From NCBI GenBank assembly GCA_947631925.1, contig CANRNE010000006.1:1-64000 (forward strand): DNA of 64,000 nt. The letters are read 5' to 3'. Positions 47,348 through 60,424 of the stretch are shown one piece after another (position 1 is the first letter of the stretch; each line of letters starts with the position of its first letter). The DNA comes from an uncultured Clostridia bacterium. GTDB taxonomy: Bacteria; Bacillota; Clostridia; Christensenellales; Borkfalkiaceae. Under the pieces are notes generated by a model. The model was not told the DNA's origin and ran no database searches. It saw nothing but the letters and a program-made list of their open reading frames with translations. Position numbers and translations under genes: made by a program.

Positions 47348-49963
47348 ATGATAGAGGTTCAGGGCATTACAAAGGTGTACGGCAAGGGCAAAAAGGCGAC
47401 GGTGGCGCTCAATGGCGTCAGTTTTACCCTGCCCGACGCGGGGTTCGTCTTCGTCGTGGGCAAGTCGGGATGCGGCAAGTCCACGCTGCTCAACATGATT
47501 GGCGGCTGCGACAAGCTCACCGCGGGCGAAATTATCGTGGACGGCAACAAGTTCTCCACCGCCCGCGAGCGGGACTTCGACAACTTCCGCTGCGGCTATG
47601 TCGGCTTCATCTTTCAGGATTATTGCCTGCTCGACGGGCTCACCGTCTTCGATAATGTCGCGCTCGCCCTCGACCTCAAGGGGGAGGAAGGCAGGGAGAG
47701 GGTGGAGGACGCCCTTTGCCGCGTCTGCCTCTCGGAGTATGCGGACCGCTACCCGGGCGAACTCTCGGGCGGCCAGCAGCAGCGCGTCGCCATCGCGCGC
47801 ACGCTCGTCAAAAATCCCCGTCTCATTCTGGCGGACGAGCCCACGGGCAACCTCGACAGCGTGTCCACCCGCATCATTCTCGACACGCTGAGTGAGATTT
47901 CCAAGTCGACGCTCGTGCTCATCGTCTCCCACAACCGCGCCGACGCGGAGCAGTATGCCGACCGCATCATCGAACTCTCGGAGGGGCGCGTTGTCGCCGA
48001 CTGTTCGAGAAACCCTTCGGCGCGCGACATCTCCGTCGACGAGGGCGGCGTCGTCATCCAGAAGGGGGCGGTCTTCTCCGAGGCGCAGATAGAGGAGATA
48101 AACGCGGGACTTGTGGCCTCCAAAGCGCACATTCGGCAGGTGGACGACAAGTTCCTCCCGACGGCAGAATCCTGCGAAAATCGCATACAGGTTGCAAATT
48201 TCCCCTCCCACAAGCTGCGCGGGAAGGGCTTTTCGCGCCTCCTTGGCATGTTTTTGAAGAAGCGGCGGGTGGGCATGATTGTCACCACGCTCTCCATCGC
48301 CCTCATGGTCGTCGTCATGGGCGTCTGCCAGCTCTTCACGCAGTTCTCGCCCGACGCCGAAATTGCCCGTCTCTACGGGGATGACAGCGCCTCGGACACC
48401 CTTGTCATGCAAAAGGGCGCATATACGGACGATTTTTCGACCACACTCGACATTTCGAGGATGGTCCGCGTGACGGAGGCGGACATCAAGGGGTTCCGAG
48501 ACTCGGGCTACACGGGCGGCATCTACCCGCTCTACAACGTCTCGCTGATGACGAATACGACGGTAAATCCCACCTGGAACATCGAGGCGTACTCCCTTCC
48601 CTATGATGCGGCGAATTACAAACAATTCTTCTGCGGAAGCGGTTTGGGCGTGCTGGTCACGGACATGGGGTACCTCGAATCGGTCTACGGCAATGAAAAC
48701 GGCAAAATCGAACTGCTCTCGGGCAGCTTGGAAACGACGGGCGATAGCGTGCTCGTCACCGACTATTTCGCAGACAGCCTTCTCGCCTTCAACCGCAATC
48801 TGCGCGCGGAGGGGAGCGACCCGTACGCCAAGCTGTGCGGCCCCGTGCACATGTCGCGCTACCGCATCGCGGGCGTGTTCAAAACAGGCTACAGGGAGCG
48901 ATATCGGACGCTTTTCGACGCCGTGCAGGCGGGCGGAAGTCCCGCCGATTTCGATGCGGACGACTTCATGGCATTCATCGACGAGGCGGACTCCACATTG
49001 AACATCGGTTACTCGTTCAACCCCGATTTCGGAGAGGCGTATTGCACCGATTCCGGTCTCAACCGAACCGTCTATTACGGCACCCTCGAGGTGAAATGGG
49101 GGGACCATGTCGCGAGTAGCAGGCGTTTTTGCACAAGAACTAACAGCATTAAGGACGGGCAGGTGTACATTCGGCGGGACTTCGCCGCAAAGCTCTTCGG
49201 TGTGGATGAGGACGCGCTCTCCATCGAAGATATCCGCGGCGAGAAGATTACACTCTCCCGCTATGAGCACGTCCGACAGAACGAACCGTGCGACTTCACC
49301 GCAGAATTTACGATTGCGGGCCTTCTCGAAGTGAGCGGGGGAAACGGCGACTTTGCTTTCTCGCCCGCAGATTTTGAGATGTTCCGAAAGGTGGGCACCA
49401 TCCCGTATTCGCTCTACTTCGACGACCTCTCGTCGGTGACGAAGCTCTACGAGACGGCGGAGAGCCTGCATTACACCGTGCGCTCTCCCCTCGTGCTCGC
49501 CATGTATACGGTGGCGCGCGCGGCGCTGGTATTTACCGACATGTTCCGCATCATCATCGCCCTCATGTTCGCCCTCACCGTAATCACGCTCATCGCGTTC
49601 GGCATCGGGAGCGTGAAGAAGGGCATGTACGACATCGCCATCATCCGCGCCCTCGGCGGCAAGACGAAGGACCTCGCCGCCATGTTTATCATCGAGATGC
49701 TCATCGTGAGCGTCGCCGTCTGCCTCATCTCCGTCTTCGGCCTCGCCCTCGGCGCGGGCGCCTGCAACTCCATCCTTGTGGAGGGATTCGTCCTCCTCGT
49801 CAACAACATCTACATGCGCCAACTGCACGTCATCGTCTTCCGCTGGGGGACGCTGCTTGCCGACGCCGCAATCGTGCTCCTTCTCACCGTGATAGCGGCC
49901 GCCGTGCCCTTCTTCATCATGCGAAAGGTGAAGCCCCGCGACATCATCCGCGCAAAGGAGTGA
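47348..49963 (+). CDS. ABC transporter, ATPase fused to FtsX-like permease
   Basis: [35 protein letters not shown], then FtsX-type TM segments to the C-terminus. Confidence 0.92.
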   Translation: MIEVQGITKVYGKGKKATVALNGVSFTLPDAGFVFVVGKSGCGKSTLLNMIGGCDKLTAGEIIVDGNKFSTARERDFDNFRCGYVGFIFQDYCLLDGLTVFDNVALALDLKGEEGRERVEDALCRVCLSEYADRYPGELSGGQQQRVAIARTLVKNPRLILADEPTGNLDSVSTRIILDTLSEISKSTLVLIVSHNRADAEQYADRIIELSEGRVVADCSRNPSARDISVDEGGVVIQKGAVFSEAQIEEINAGLVASKAHIRQVDDKFLPTAESCENRIQVANFPSHKLRGKGFSRLLGMFLKKRRVGMIVTTLSIALMVVVMGVCQLFTQFSPDAEIARLYGDDSASDTLVMQKGAYTDDFSTTLDISRMVRVTEADIKGFRDSGYTGGIYPLYNVSLMTNTTVNPTWNIEAYSLPYDAANYKQFFCGSGLGVLVTDMGYLESVYGNENGKIELLSGSLETTGDSVLVTDYFADSLLAFNRNLRAEGSDPYAKLCGPVHMSRYRIAGVFKTGYRERYRTLFDAVQAGGSPADFDADDFMAFIDEADSTLNIGYSFNPDFGEAYCTDSGLNRTVYYGTLEVKWGDHVASSRRFCTRTNSIKDGQVYIRRDFAAKLFGVDEDALSIEDIRGEKITLSRYEHVRQNEPCDFTAEFTIAGLLEVSGGNGDFAFSPADFEMFRKVGTIPYSLYFDDLSSVTKLYETAESLHYTVRSPLVLAMYTVARAALVFTDMFRIIIALMFALTVITLIAFGIGSVKKGMYDIAIIRALGGKTKDLAAMFIIEMLIVSVAVCLISVFGLALGAGACNSILVEGFVLLVNNIYMRQLHVIVFRWGTLLADAAIVLLLTVIAAAVPFFIMRKVKPRDIIRAKE

Positions 49964-49996
49964 ACGCCCGCCACGCTTTTTGCATAGCATGAAAGC

Positions 49997-50626
49997 ATGG
50001 AACTTGGCACGAAATCCCTCTTCGACCTCGAGCGCACATCGTTCGGGGAATATCTTGAAATTCCCTTTCCTTGGGAGATTTTGCCCCGCATTTCCGAGCT
50101 GATTCGCATTATTTCGATGAATTTCGAAATAAACTATACCGAGCCGAAAAGCGGGGTTTTTGTGCATAAAACGGCAAAAATTTCCCCATTTTCGGAAATT
50201 TGCGCCCCCGCGCTCATCGGGGAGGGGAGCGAGATTCGCCGCGGCGCGTACCTTCGCGGAAACACCCTGATTGGGGCGGGCTGCGTCGTCGGAAACTGCT
50301 GTGAAGTCAAGAACAGCGTCCTCATGGACGGCGCCGTTCTGCCCCACTTCAACTACGTGGGCGACAGCGTTTTGGGGCGCTTTGCCCATCTCGGCGCGGG
50401 CGCCATTCTCTCCAACCTCAAGGGGGACAGAAGGGAGGTCGTCATCCACGCCGAGGAGGAAATTTTCACCGGGCTGAAGAAGTGCGGCGCATTTTTGGGG
50501 GACGGCGTGGAGGTCGGCTGCGGCGCCGTGCTCAACCCCGGCTGCGTCGTGGGCAAGGGCAGCCGCATCTACCCCCTTGTCTCCCTCCGCGGCGTCATTC
50601 CCGCGGGAACCATCGTAAAACAATAA
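49997..50626 (+). CDS. Left-handed beta-helix (hexapeptide repeat) protein, GlmU/LpxA-like
   Basis: Hexapeptide repeats IGEGSEIRRGAYLRGNTLIGAGCVVGNCCEVKNSVLMDGAVL... Confidence 0.75.
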   Translation: MELGTKSLFDLERTSFGEYLEIPFPWEILPRISELIRIISMNFEINYTEPKSGVFVHKTAKISPFSEICAPALIGEGSEIRRGAYLRGNTLIGAGCVVGNCCEVKNSVLMDGAVLPHFNYVGDSVLGRFAHLGAGAILSNLKGDRREVVIHAEEEIFTGLKKCGAFLGDGVEVGCGAVLNPGCVVGKGSRIYPLVSLRGVIPAGTIVKQ

Positions 50627-50630
50627 AAAT

Positions 50631-50660
50631 CCGCCCCGCGGCAATTTGCCGCGGGGCGGA
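50631..50660. terminator. Bidirectional terminator
   Basis: CCGCCCCGCGGCAA-tt-TGCCGCGGGGCGG. Confidence 0.8.
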
Positions 50661-50674
50661 TGCGTCATGAAGGT

Positions 50675-51775
<1,101 letters not shown>

Positions 51776-51895
51776 AGTTTCCTCCTGATTTCCATACCAT
51801 TATATAACTTTTTGCACGAAACATCAAGCCTTTCGGTTGCAAAATGCGCGAAAAAGTGGTAGAATGTTGCAGAAAGAACCGAGCAGGAGATATTT

Positions 51896-53587
51896 ATGGA
51901 CCACAAGGCTTACATTGCGGAGCGGCTGCCCCTCGAAGGGGTGGACAGGGAGGAGATTGCGCGTGCGATTGCCGTCCCGCCCGATACCGCCATGGGGGAC
52001 TATGCGCTCCCCTGTTTCAAGTTTGCAAAACTCTTGCACAAATCCCCCGTCGCCATCGCGGAGGAGCTCGCCGCGGCGTATCCCACGGACAATATCATCC
52101 GTTCGGCGGAGGCGGCGGGCGGCTATCTCAACTTCAGAATCGACACCTGCGGCCTCGCAAACGAAACCGTCTCCCGCATCGAATCAGAGCAAAATGCGTA
52201 CGGCTCCTCGGACATGGGTAGGGGGAAAACCGTCTGCATCGACTATTCGTCGGTGAATATCGCAAAGCCCTTCCACATCGGGCACCTGTCCACGACCGTC
52301 ATCGGCGGGAGCCTTTACCGCATCTTCAAATTCCTCGGCTACCGCACCGTCGGCATCAACCACCTCGGCGACTACGGCACCCAGTTCGGGAAACTCATTG
52401 CGGCGTACAAGCATTGGGGGAACCGCGACGAGGTGCAAAGGGGCGGGATTCACGCCATCAACGACCTCTATGTGCGCTTTAACAACGAAGCAACCGAGGA
52501 GATGGAGCAGGAGGCGCGCGAGTATTTCCGCCTCATCGAGAGCGGGGACAGGGAGGCGAACGAGCTGTTCGACTGGTTCAAAGAGCTGACCCTTGCCTAC
52601 GTCGAGACCATCTACGACCGCCTGCACATCACCTTTGACAGCTATGCGGGGGAGCGGTTTTATACCGACAAGATGGCGCCCGTCATCGAAGAACTCAAAG
52701 AAAAGGGCCTGCTCGTCGAGAGCCGCGGGGCGGGAATCGTCGACCTCGAGCCGTACGGCATGCCGCCCTGCCTCATTCTCCGCTCGGACGGCGCCTCCCT
52801 CTACGCCACGCGCGACCTCGCCGCGGCCATCTACCGCAAACAGACCTATGACTTTGATAAGTGCCTGTATGTTGTGGCTTATCAGCAAAATCTTCACTTC
52901 AAACAGGTCTTCAAAGTGCTCGAACTCATGGGGAAGGAGTGGGCGAAGGACCTCGTCCATGTCGCCTACGGCATGGTCAGCCTCGAGGACGGGGCCATGT
53001 CCACGCGCAAGGGCAAAGTCGTCTGGCTCGAGGACGTCATTTCGCGTTGCGTCGAGAAGGCGCTCTCCATGATTTCCGAGAAGAATCCCGACCTCGAGAA
53101 CAAGGAAGCGGTCGCCGAGAAGGTGGGCGTGGGTGCGGTCATCTTCGGCGCGCTCTACAACAACAAAATCAAGGATATCGTGTTCTCCTACGACAAGGCG
53201 CTCAATTTCGACGGCGAGACAAGCGTGTATGTGCAGTACACATGCGCGCGGGCCGCGTCTGTGCTTACAAAGGCGGAAACTGCCAAAATTTGCTATGAGG
53301 GGTCGGAAATCGACGACCTCTGCCCGCAGGAAGCCGACCTTGTGAAGGCGCTTGCCAACTTCCCCGACGCGGTGAAGAGCGCCGCCGCGGGGTACGAGCC
53401 GAGCATTGTCGCCCGCTATGCGGTGGATACGGCGCAGAAATTCAACAAATTCTACATCGATTGCAAGATTTTGCAGGCAGAGACGGAGAAGCTCCGCGCC
53501 CGCCGTCTGCGCCTCACGCGCGCCGCGCTCACAGTTCTTACGAATGCGCTCACCCTGCTCGGCATCGGCGTGCCCGAAAAGATGTAA
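51896..53587 (+). CDS. argS: Arginyl-tRNA synthetase
   Basis: [18 protein letters not shown] (HIGH-type), class I core, [18 protein letters not shown] domain. Confidence 0.95.
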   Translation: MDHKAYIAERLPLEGVDREEIARAIAVPPDTAMGDYALPCFKFAKLLHKSPVAIAEELAAAYPTDNIIRSAEAAGGYLNFRIDTCGLANETVSRIESEQNAYGSSDMGRGKTVCIDYSSVNIAKPFHIGHLSTTVIGGSLYRIFKFLGYRTVGINHLGDYGTQFGKLIAAYKHWGNRDEVQRGGIHAINDLYVRFNNEATEEMEQEAREYFRLIESGDREANELFDWFKELTLAYVETIYDRLHITFDSYAGERFYTDKMAPVIEELKEKGLLVESRGAGIVDLEPYGMPPCLILRSDGASLYATRDLAAAIYRKQTYDFDKCLYVVAYQQNLHFKQVFKVLELMGKEWAKDLVHVAYGMVSLEDGAMSTRKGKVVWLEDVISRCVEKALSMISEKNPDLENKEAVAEKVGVGAVIFGALYNNKIKDIVFSYDKALNFDGETSVYVQYTCARAASVLTKAETAKICYEGSEIDDLCPQEADLVKALANFPDAVKSAAAGYEPSIVARYAVDTAQKFNKFYIDCKILQAETEKLRARRLRLTRAALTVLTNALTLLGIGVPEKM

Positions 53588-53615
53588 AAATCCGGAAAAA
53601 ATTTTTGTAAAACAA

Positions 53616-53644
53616 TTGATATTCCCGTCCGTTTGTGCTATAAT
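53616..53644 (+). promoter_or_regulatory. Promoter of the rubrerythrin gene
   Basis: TTGATA-N17-TATAAT. Confidence 0.75.
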
Positions 53645-53675
53645 ACGGGCGAAAAATCTAAACAAGGAGATTGTT

Positions 53676-54194
53676 ATGAAAAGATGTGCTGTTTGCGGCG
53701 AAATCGTCGCCGATGATGTCGAAGTCTGCCCCGTCTGCGGTGCGAAGAAATTCACCCCCGTGGCCGAAGAAGGGTTCGCATGCGAGCACCATGTCGGGGA
53801 CGGCGTGGTGGAAGACAAGGAAGTGATGGACGGCCTGCGTGCCAATTTCAGCGGCGAGTGCTGCGAAGTCGGCATGTATCTTGCGATGGCGCGGGTCGCC
53901 GAGCGCGAGGGATATCCCGAGATTGCCGAGGCCTACAAGCGGTATGCGTTTGAGGAGGCCGAGCACGCGAGCAAGTTTGCGGAGCTCCTCGGAGAGGTCG
54001 TGACGCCCTCCACCAAGAAGAATCTCGAACTGCGCGCCGCGGCGGAAGCGGGCGCCTGCAAAGGCAAGCTCGAACTTGCAAAGCGCGCCAAGGAGCTCGG
54101 TTACGACGCCATTCACGACACCGTTCACGAGATGGCGAAGGACGAGGCTCGCCACGGTGCTGGCTTCAAGGGCCTTCTCAAGCGGTATTTTTAA
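53676..54194 (+). CDS. Rubrerythrin
   Basis: [23 protein letters not shown] rubredoxin-like site plus ferritin-like E..H motifs. Confidence 0.9.
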   Translation: MKRCAVCGEIVADDVEVCPVCGAKKFTPVAEEGFACEHHVGDGVVEDKEVMDGLRANFSGECCEVGMYLAMARVAEREGYPEIAEAYKRYAFEEAEHASKFAELLGEVVTPSTKKNLELRAAAEAGACKGKLELAKRAKELGYDAIHDTVHEMAKDEARHGAGFKGLLKRYF

Positions 54195-54229
54195 GAGGAA
54201 TCGCGCAAAAGAAATTCCAAAGAGAAAGA

Positions 54230-54253
54230 GGGCGGGACATCCCCGCCCTTTTA
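54230..54253 (+). terminator. Intrinsic terminator
   Basis: GGGCGGG-acatc-CCCGCCCTTTTA. Confidence 0.8.
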
Positions 54254-54279
54254 TCACACCCTTTTGCGCTCTCTTTTCT

Positions 54280-54360
54280 CGGTAGAGTTGGGAAAAAATC
54301 ACTCTACCGTCGGTAGATAGCCCGCAAGCGGTTGACAATTGCGCGCGCGTGCGCTATAAT
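54280..54360 (+). promoter_or_regulatory. Promoter plus candidate upstream operators of XRE membrane regulator
   Basis: CGGTAGAGT/ACTCTACCG inverted repeat, third CGGTAGA site at 54311, then TTGACA-N17-TATAAT (54332-54360). Confidence 0.65.
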
Positions 54361-54367
54361 GGTGGTT

Positions 54368-54991
54368 ATGGAAGAAAATCTCGCCGCTATCATCGGCAAA
54401 AATATCATGCGGCTCCGCAAGATGTCCAACCTCACCCAGCTCGAACTTGCGGAAAAGCTCAATTATTCGGACAAATCCATCTCGAAGTGGGAGCAGGGCA
54501 ACGGGATTCCCGACGTGCGCATCCTCATGCAGATTGCGGAAGTCTTCAATGTCACCCTCGACGACCTCGTGCACGACATTCCCGCAAGCCCCGTCATGCC
54601 CAAACGGACGCGCATGCTGCGCCGCTGTATCATCGTCGGCTGTTCGGTGGGGCTGTGCTGGCTCGCCGCCGTCGTCGCCTTTGTGATCGGCGGCTACATT
54701 TCCCCCGGCCTCAATTATCTTTGGCTCGCCTTTGTGTATGCCATTCCCGTGTCGAGCATCGTCGTGCTCGTGTTCAGCTGTATCTGGTCGTGGAAATGGG
54801 TGCGGCTCATCTCCATTTCCGTCCTGATTTGGACCTCTCTTCTCTGTATTTACCTGCCCGTCTTCTTCCTCACGACGCTCGAGACGAGCTGGCTCATCTT
54901 CCTCGTGGGCATTCCTCTTCAGTTGCTCGCCCTGCTCTTCTTCCTCTGGTGGAAGAAGCTGCCCTTTTTCAAAAATAAGGAGGACGCATGA
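54368..54991 (+). CDS. XRE-family HTH regulator with C-terminal membrane domain
   Basis: HTH IMRLRKMSNLTQLELAEKLNYSDKSISKWEQGNGIPDVRILMQIAEVF; multiple TM segments; start below the promoter. Confidence 0.88.
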   Translation: MEENLAAIIGKNIMRLRKMSNLTQLELAEKLNYSDKSISKWEQGNGIPDVRILMQIAEVFNVTLDDLVHDIPASPVMPKRTRMLRRCIIVGCSVGLCWLAAVVAFVIGGYISPGLNYLWLAFVYAIPVSSIVVLVFSCIWSWKWVRLISISVLIWTSLLCIYLPVFFLTTLETSWLIFLVGIPLQLLALLFFLWWKKLPFFKNKEDA

Positions 54992-56052
54992 AATTCGACC
55001 TACCCATGTCCGAGGATGCCCGCACAAAAAAGGGGAAACGCCTCTCCCGCTTCTGCACCATTTATAATGTCCTCACGGTGGGATGCGCCGTCTTGGCCCT
55101 CCTTCTTCTTCTCGGCGTGCTCGCCGCCATCATCGCCTCGGAGTTCAAACGGGACGCCGCGACGCTCTGCTACATCCTCGCGGGCGACTTCGGGGGCGGG
55201 AGCGTGCTCTTCGGGGTCGCAACCGTCATTTTGAGCCGTGCCTCCGCCAAGTTGGACGCCGCGACGCTCGACTATTTCGAGCGCTGTGACGGGGAGGAGA
55301 GCTTCTTCTTGGGGGAGGGGACGCTCGGCACCTTCGGCGAGAAGGGCCTCACGGTGCACGGGCCGAAACGCTCGGTGCACATTCCCTATTCCGACCTCAT
55401 ACTCTACTCGGTCTGTACGCGCAGGCGTCCCTGCGAACGGGGGGATTACACCGTCGTGTTCTCCATTCCCGCGCACTATCTCACCAAGGCGGATATGGAC
55501 GCGCCCGACCTTCTCATCGAGACGGCGGAAAAGCCCCGCCTGCTCGCCGCAATCGAGGCGCACGGCCTCACCCTTTTGTGCAAAAAAGAGGACAGGGGGT
55601 CGAAAAACACGCGGTACGCATTGGAGAAAAAGTTCTACCTGCCCAACAAAAAGAAGCGCAAATCGGCAATTGCCTTCATGGTGTTCGGGGGCGTACTGCT
55701 CGCCGCGGGCGTCGCCGTTGTCTTCTTCCAGACCGCGGTCGGGGCGGCGCTCGTCGCCTTCGGCATCATCGTCCTCGGGCGGGCGATTTACGCCCTTTTG
55801 CAGGCCCGCGCCCTCTTTGCCGTCTACCGCGAGGGAATCTTCTGGCGGGAATCCGATTTCAGCACGCACGGCGGCGCCTTCCGCATCTTCCTCAAATGGG
55901 AGGAAATCGAGCGCATCACCTGCGGGGAGCAGGACGGCTATCCCGTCCTCAAGGTGGAACTTCCCTACGGCAATTACAACCTTCCCCGCGCCGTGGGCGC
56001 CTTTGAATATCTTCAAGAGCACCATGCGGAGGAACTCTCATGCGGGAGCTGA
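54988..56052 (+). CDS. Membrane protein of unknown function
   Basis: Two pairs of TM segments; overlaps the XRE regulator stop. Confidence 0.75.
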   Translation: MKFDLPMSEDARTKKGKRLSRFCTIYNVLTVGCAVLALLLLLGVLAAIIASEFKRDAATLCYILAGDFGGGSVLFGVATVILSRASAKLDAATLDYFERCDGEESFFLGEGTLGTFGEKGLTVHGPKRSVHIPYSDLILYSVCTRRRPCERGDYTVVFSIPAHYLTKADMDAPDLLIETAEKPRLLAAIEAHGLTLLCKKEDRGSKNTRYALEKKFYLPNKKKRKSAIAFMVFGGVLLAAGVAVVFFQTAVGAALVAFGIIVLGRAIYALLQARALFAVYREGIFWRESDFSTHGGAFRIFLKWEEIERITCGEQDGYPVLKVELPYGNYNLPRAVGAFEYLQEHHAEELSCGS

Positions 56053-56258
56053 AAATCGGCGGCAGATACCGCCATTTCAAGGGAAATATTTATATAGTAG
56101 AGGGAACGGCGACGGACAGCGAGACGGGGGAGACCCTCGTCTTGTACCGCCCCGAGGGCGGTTCGCTCTGGGCGCGGCCGCTCGCGATGTTTCTCTCCGA
56201 AGTGGACAGGGAAAAATATCCGGACGTCCGCCAAAAATATCGCTTTGAGGAGATTTGA
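56040..56258 (+). CDS. DUF1653 domain protein
   Basis: GGRYRHFKGNIYIVEGTATDSETGETLVLYRPEGGSLWARPLAMF. Confidence 0.8.
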   Translation: MRELKIGGRYRHFKGNIYIVEGTATDSETGETLVLYRPEGGSLWARPLAMFLSEVDREKYPDVRQKYRFEEI

Positions 56259-56746
56259 TGCGCTGTGTGAACTGCGGCAACGACGCCGCAAAACTGTATG
56301 AACGGGAGGACGGGGACCGCGTCATCTCCGTACAGCTCTGTCCCGCCTGTTTTCGGAAACTGTACGGCGACCTCAGCGAGGGGGAATTTTTCGCCGCCTT
56401 TTCGGATACGGCGGACGGCAACAAGGAATGCCCCACCTGCGGGACGAAGTTCTCCGACTTCCGCGCGACGGGGCTGCTCGGCTGTGCCGACTGCTACACG
56501 ACCTTCCGAAAGGAACTCTACCCCGTCGTTTACTCGGCGCAGGGAGTGCTTTCCCATACGGGAAGCGGTCCCAACAAAACGCCGGAGACCCGCTATGACG
56601 ACATCATCGTCCTTGTAAACCGCAAGCGCGAACTCGAGAGGCGGATTAAAGCCGCCCGCAGCAGCGGGGACGACGATTGGGTGAAGGCGCTCGAAGAGGA
56701 ACTTTCTGCCGTCAACCGCAAACTCTATGGGGGGGACGAGGCATGA
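56258..56746 (+). CDS. mcsA: McsA-like zinc finger/UVR protein
   Basis: CxxC motifs, CPTCGTKFSDFRATGLLGCADCYTTF, UVR-like C-terminus; adjacent to mcsB. Confidence 0.85.
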   Translation: MRCVNCGNDAAKLYEREDGDRVISVQLCPACFRKLYGDLSEGEFFAAFSDTADGNKECPTCGTKFSDFRATGLLGCADCYTTFRKELYPVVYSAQGVLSHTGSGPNKTPETRYDDIIVLVNRKRELERRIKAARSSGDDDWVKALEEELSAVNRKLYGGDEA

Positions 56747-57774
56747 ATCTGACATTAGAGAGCGTCGCCGTCTCCTCCCGCGTGCGGCTCGCAAGAAATT
56801 TCCGCGATTATCCCTTCCCCGCCCTTCTCCTCAAGAATCCGTATGCCGAGGAGCAGGCGAAGGAGATGATAGACTTCCTTGCGGCGGAGCTCACGAGCAT
56901 CGAGACCTTCAAGCTGTACGAGATGAGCGACATTCCCGAGGCGGAGGCGCGCTATCTGCAGGAGCGTTATCTCATCTCCCGCGACCTCATCCGCCACCGC
57001 GCCATCTCCGCGGCCCTTATTTCGGAGGACGAGCGCGTGAGCGTCATGATCAACGAGGAGGACCACATCCGCGCGCAATATTTTGCCAAGGGGTTCGACC
57101 TTCCGCACGCCTATGAGCGCATCGCCGCCATCGACGAGATTATCTCGGACTCCATGCCCATCGCCTATGACGAGCAGCAGTTCGGCTACCTCACCGCCTG
57201 TCCCACCAACCTCGGAACGGGACTGCGCGCCTCCGTCATGCTCTTTTTGCCCGCCCTCTCGCGAAGAGACCGCCTCGGACGGGTGATTTCCGCCCTCACG
57301 AGAAAGGGCCTCACCGTGCGCGGCGTGTACGGGGAGGGGAGCGGCGCCGAGGGGGACCTCTTTCAGGTCAGCAACGAAGTCACGCTCGGCTTCTCCGAGA
57401 CGGAGATTCTCGCTATGGTGCAGAGCGCAGTCGAAAAAATCGCCGAGATGGAACTCAACGAGCGCGGCCGCATGAAGGCGGAGAGCGACGAGGAATTGGG
57501 GGACAGGGTCTGGCGCACCTTCGGCGTCCTCACCCACTGCCGCAGACTGGGGGAGAAAGAATTCGTCACCCGCATGGCAGACCTCAAACTCGGCGTCGCG
57601 CTGGGGTACTTCGGGGACGTCAAGGAGGATTGGCGTCTGCAGCGGCTCGACGACCTCATCGTCGCCATGCGCCCCTGCGGCATTGCCCAGCAAAAGTTCG
57701 CGGAGGAGGACGAAAACGCCTGCCGCGCCCGCATCGTCAAACGCACACTCGGGGAAATTTTCCCCCACTTGTAA
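56743..57774 (+). CDS. mcsB: Protein arginine kinase McsB
   Basis: VSSRVRLARNFRDYPFP, CPTNLGTGLRASVMLFLPAL. Confidence 0.95.
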   Translation: MNLTLESVAVSSRVRLARNFRDYPFPALLLKNPYAEEQAKEMIDFLAAELTSIETFKLYEMSDIPEAEARYLQERYLISRDLIRHRAISAALISEDERVSVMINEEDHIRAQYFAKGFDLPHAYERIAAIDEIISDSMPIAYDEQQFGYLTACPTNLGTGLRASVMLFLPALSRRDRLGRVISALTRKGLTVRGVYGEGSGAEGDLFQVSNEVTLGFSETEILAMVQSAVEKIAEMELNERGRMKAESDEELGDRVWRTFGVLTHCRRLGEKEFVTRMADLKLGVALGYFGDVKEDWRLQRLDDLIVAMRPCGIAQQKFAEEDENACRARIVKRTLGEIFPHL

Positions 57775-57783
57775 GGAGGGACT

Positions 57784-60234
57784 ATGGACACATCACGCTT
57801 CAGCGAAAACCTCGTCCGCGTGTCGGAAATCGCCTTGGAGAGCGAAAAAATTTATAATACCGTCTATATCGGCTCGGAGCACATGATTTACGCCATGCTC
57901 GCCTGCCGCGGCTGTACGGCGGGCCGCCTCCTGCTCGAAGCGGGCGTCGACCCCGAGAAATATATCGAGCAGTTCAAGCGCATTCTCAACCATAATGACA
58001 TCGGCATCACCCACGAGACGCCCCGTCTCAAGCACATCATCGAGCTCGCCCGCGAGTATGCCTTCGGCGTGGGAAGCATCGTGGGCACCGAGCACGTCCT
58101 CTTTGCCATTCTGACCTCCGAAAACTGCTATGCCGTCGTCATTCTGCACAATTTGGGGGTGGACCTCGACGCCCTTCAAAAACGTGTGGAGGAGTTCGCC
58201 TTCCCGCAAAATCCCACACCCATGTCCGAGGTCGGAGGCAAATCCGCATATCTTGCGGAGGAGCCCGTGGACGAGGAGAGCCTCTCGGAGCTGCTTCCCT
58301 ACGGCGTCGACCTCACGAAAAAGGCGCGCGAGGGCAAGCTCGACCCCGTCATCGGGCGGCGGAAAGAGATAGAAAAAGTCGTCCAGATTCTCTCCCGCAG
58401 GACAAAAAACAACCCCGTGCTCATCGGGGAACCGGGCGTCGGGAAGAGCGCCGTCGTCGAGGGGCTGGCGCAGGCGATTGTCTCGGGGGACGTTCCCGAC
58501 CTTCTCCGCGGAAAAATCGTCTTCTCCCTCAACCTCACGGGACTGCTCGCAGGGGCAAAATATCGCGGCGAATTCGAGGAACGGCTCAAGGCCGTCACCG
58601 ACGCCATCATGCGCAACAGGCGAATTATCCTCTTCATCGACGAGATTCATATGATTGTGGGCGCCGGCGCCTCCTCCGAGAACACCATGGATGCCTCGAA
58701 TATCTTAAAGCCCATGCTCGCCCGCGGCGAACTGCAGACGGTGGGCGCTACTACGAGCGAGGAGTACCGCAAATTCATCGAAAAGGACGCCGCCCTCGAG
58801 CGCAGATTTACCCCCGTCACGGTGGAACAGCCCAACACGGAGGACGCGATTATCATTCTGCAGGGCCTCAAGGATAAATACGAGGCGCACCACAACGTCA
58901 CCATCACCGATGCGGCGATTGAAGCCGCCGTCAAACTCTCCGACCGCTATGTCACCGACCGCTTTTTGCCCGACAAGGCCATCGACCTCATCGACGAAGC
59001 GGCATCCCGTGCCCGCCTCAAGGCGTTTACGGGTCCTGCGGAGATTTTGGAACTCGAGGACAAGATTACCCGCCTCAAGGCGGACTGCGACAAGGCGTCG
59101 CGGTGGGGAGACCTCGCGCGGGTCTCCGACCTCAACCAAAAGATAGCCCAACTTTCCGCACGGCACGACGCCGCAAGGCGGGAATGGGCGGCGAAATGCA
59201 CGGGCACGCGCATCTCCATCGGCGCCGAGGACGTCGCCGTCATCGTCAGCGACTGGACGGGGGTTCCCGTCGTCAAACTCACCGAGGAGGAGAGCGCAAA
59301 ACTGCTCCATCTCGAATCCGACCTCCACGCGAGAATCGTCGGACAGGACGAGGCAGTCGCTGCCGTCGCCCGCGCCATCCGCCGCGCAAGGGCGGGGCTC
59401 AAGGACCCCAACCGTCCCATCGGCTCCTTCATCTTCGTCGGTCCCACGGGCGTGGGGAAGACAGACCTCTGCAAGGCGCTCGCCCAGAGCATGTTCGGGG
59501 ACGAACGCACCCTGCTCCGCCTCGATATGTCGGAGTATATGGACAAGACGTCGGTGAATAAGCTCCTCGGCGCGCCACCCGGGTACGTCGGCTTCGACGA
59601 CACGAAGGGGACTTTGACCGAGCGCGTCCGCAAGCATCCGTACAGCGTCGTCCTGTTCGATGAAATCGAGAAGGCGCACCCCGACGTTTTTAACCCCCTG
59701 CTGCAAATTCTCGACGAGGGACGGCTCACCGACAGCAAGGGACGCACCGTTTCTTTTAAGAATACCGTCATTATATTGACTTCTAATGTGGGCGCGCACG
59801 AGGTCAAGGAGGTGGCGACGCTCGGGTTCCGAAATGCCGACGCGACGAGCGAATACGAGGACATGAAGGGACGCATCGAAAACGCCCTCAAGGCAAAGTT
59901 CCGACCCGAATTCCTCAACCGCATCGACGAGATTGTCATCTTCCATAAGCTCACCGCGGAAGAGGCGGAGGAGATTTGCGGGAAGATGCTCGCCTCCCTC
60001 TGCAAACGGCTCAAAGAGCAGGGCGTGCTCCTCGAAGTCAGCGAACGGGCAAAAAAACAACTCGCCAAGGAGGGCTATGACGAGGAATTCGGCGCCCGCC
60101 CGCTCAAGCGGATTATCCAGCGCAAGGTGGAGGATAAACTGTCCGAAGAACTGCTCGGCGGAGCCATCCCGCGCGGCGTGCCCGTCACGCTCGATGAATT
60201 TGACGGCGAGTATTACTTCAGAAGCGGGACGTGA
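57784..60234 (+). CDS. clpC: ATP-dependent Clp protease ATP-binding subunit ClpC
   Basis: Clp_N repeats, two AAA modules ([27 protein letters not shown]), middle domain. Confidence 0.95.
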   Translation: MDTSRFSENLVRVSEIALESEKIYNTVYIGSEHMIYAMLACRGCTAGRLLLEAGVDPEKYIEQFKRILNHNDIGITHETPRLKHIIELAREYAFGVGSIVGTEHVLFAILTSENCYAVVILHNLGVDLDALQKRVEEFAFPQNPTPMSEVGGKSAYLAEEPVDEESLSELLPYGVDLTKKAREGKLDPVIGRRKEIEKVVQILSRRTKNNPVLIGEPGVGKSAVVEGLAQAIVSGDVPDLLRGKIVFSLNLTGLLAGAKYRGEFEERLKAVTDAIMRNRRIILFIDEIHMIVGAGASSENTMDASNILKPMLARGELQTVGATTSEEYRKFIEKDAALERRFTPVTVEQPNTEDAIIILQGLKDKYEAHHNVTITDAAIEAAVKLSDRYVTDRFLPDKAIDLIDEAASRARLKAFTGPAEILELEDKITRLKADCDKASRWGDLARVSDLNQKIAQLSARHDAARREWAAKCTGTRISIGAEDVAVIVSDWTGVPVVKLTEEESAKLLHLESDLHARIVGQDEAVAAVARAIRRARAGLKDPNRPIGSFIFVGPTGVGKTDLCKALAQSMFGDERTLLRLDMSEYMDKTSVNKLLGAPPGYVGFDDTKGTLTERVRKHPYSVVLFDEIEKAHPDVFNPLLQILDEGRLTDSKGRTVSFKNTVIILTSNVGAHEVKEVATLGFRNADATSEYEDMKGRIENALKAKFRPEFLNRIDEIVIFHKLTAEEAEEICGKMLASLCKRLKEQGVLLEVSERAKKQLAKEGYDEEFGARPLKRIIQRKVEDKLSEELLGGAIPRGVPVTLDEFDGEYYFRSGT

Positions 60235-60343
60235 GGTTTTCGGGCGGTCGCGCAATGAAATCGCACGAATGGGCGCAAAATCGCTTGCAAAAGATTGTAC
60301 GGTTTGATATAATTAGGAACGTTCCCGTCTCTCGGGAACGCAT

Positions 60344-60420
60344 CGAGGAGTAGCGCAGTTTGGTAGCGCGCTTGGTTCGGGACCAAGAGGTCGTGGGTTC
60401 AAATCCCGTCTCCTCGACCA
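60344..60420 (+). tRNA. tRNA-Pro (anticodon CGG), CCA encoded
   Basis: Cloverleaf CGAGGAG...CTTGG-TTCGGGA-CCAAG...GTGGGTTCAAATCCCGT CTCCTCG A CCA; promoter TTGCAA-N17-TATAAT upstream. Confidence 0.95.
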
Positions 60421-60424
60421 AAGC

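Noticed and set aside
46583-50668. 1361-aa minus-strand ORF
   Set aside because: Antisense to the coat-like genes, the ABC-FtsX gene and the hexapeptide protein, all with clear motifs; long shadow ORFs are expected at this GC content.
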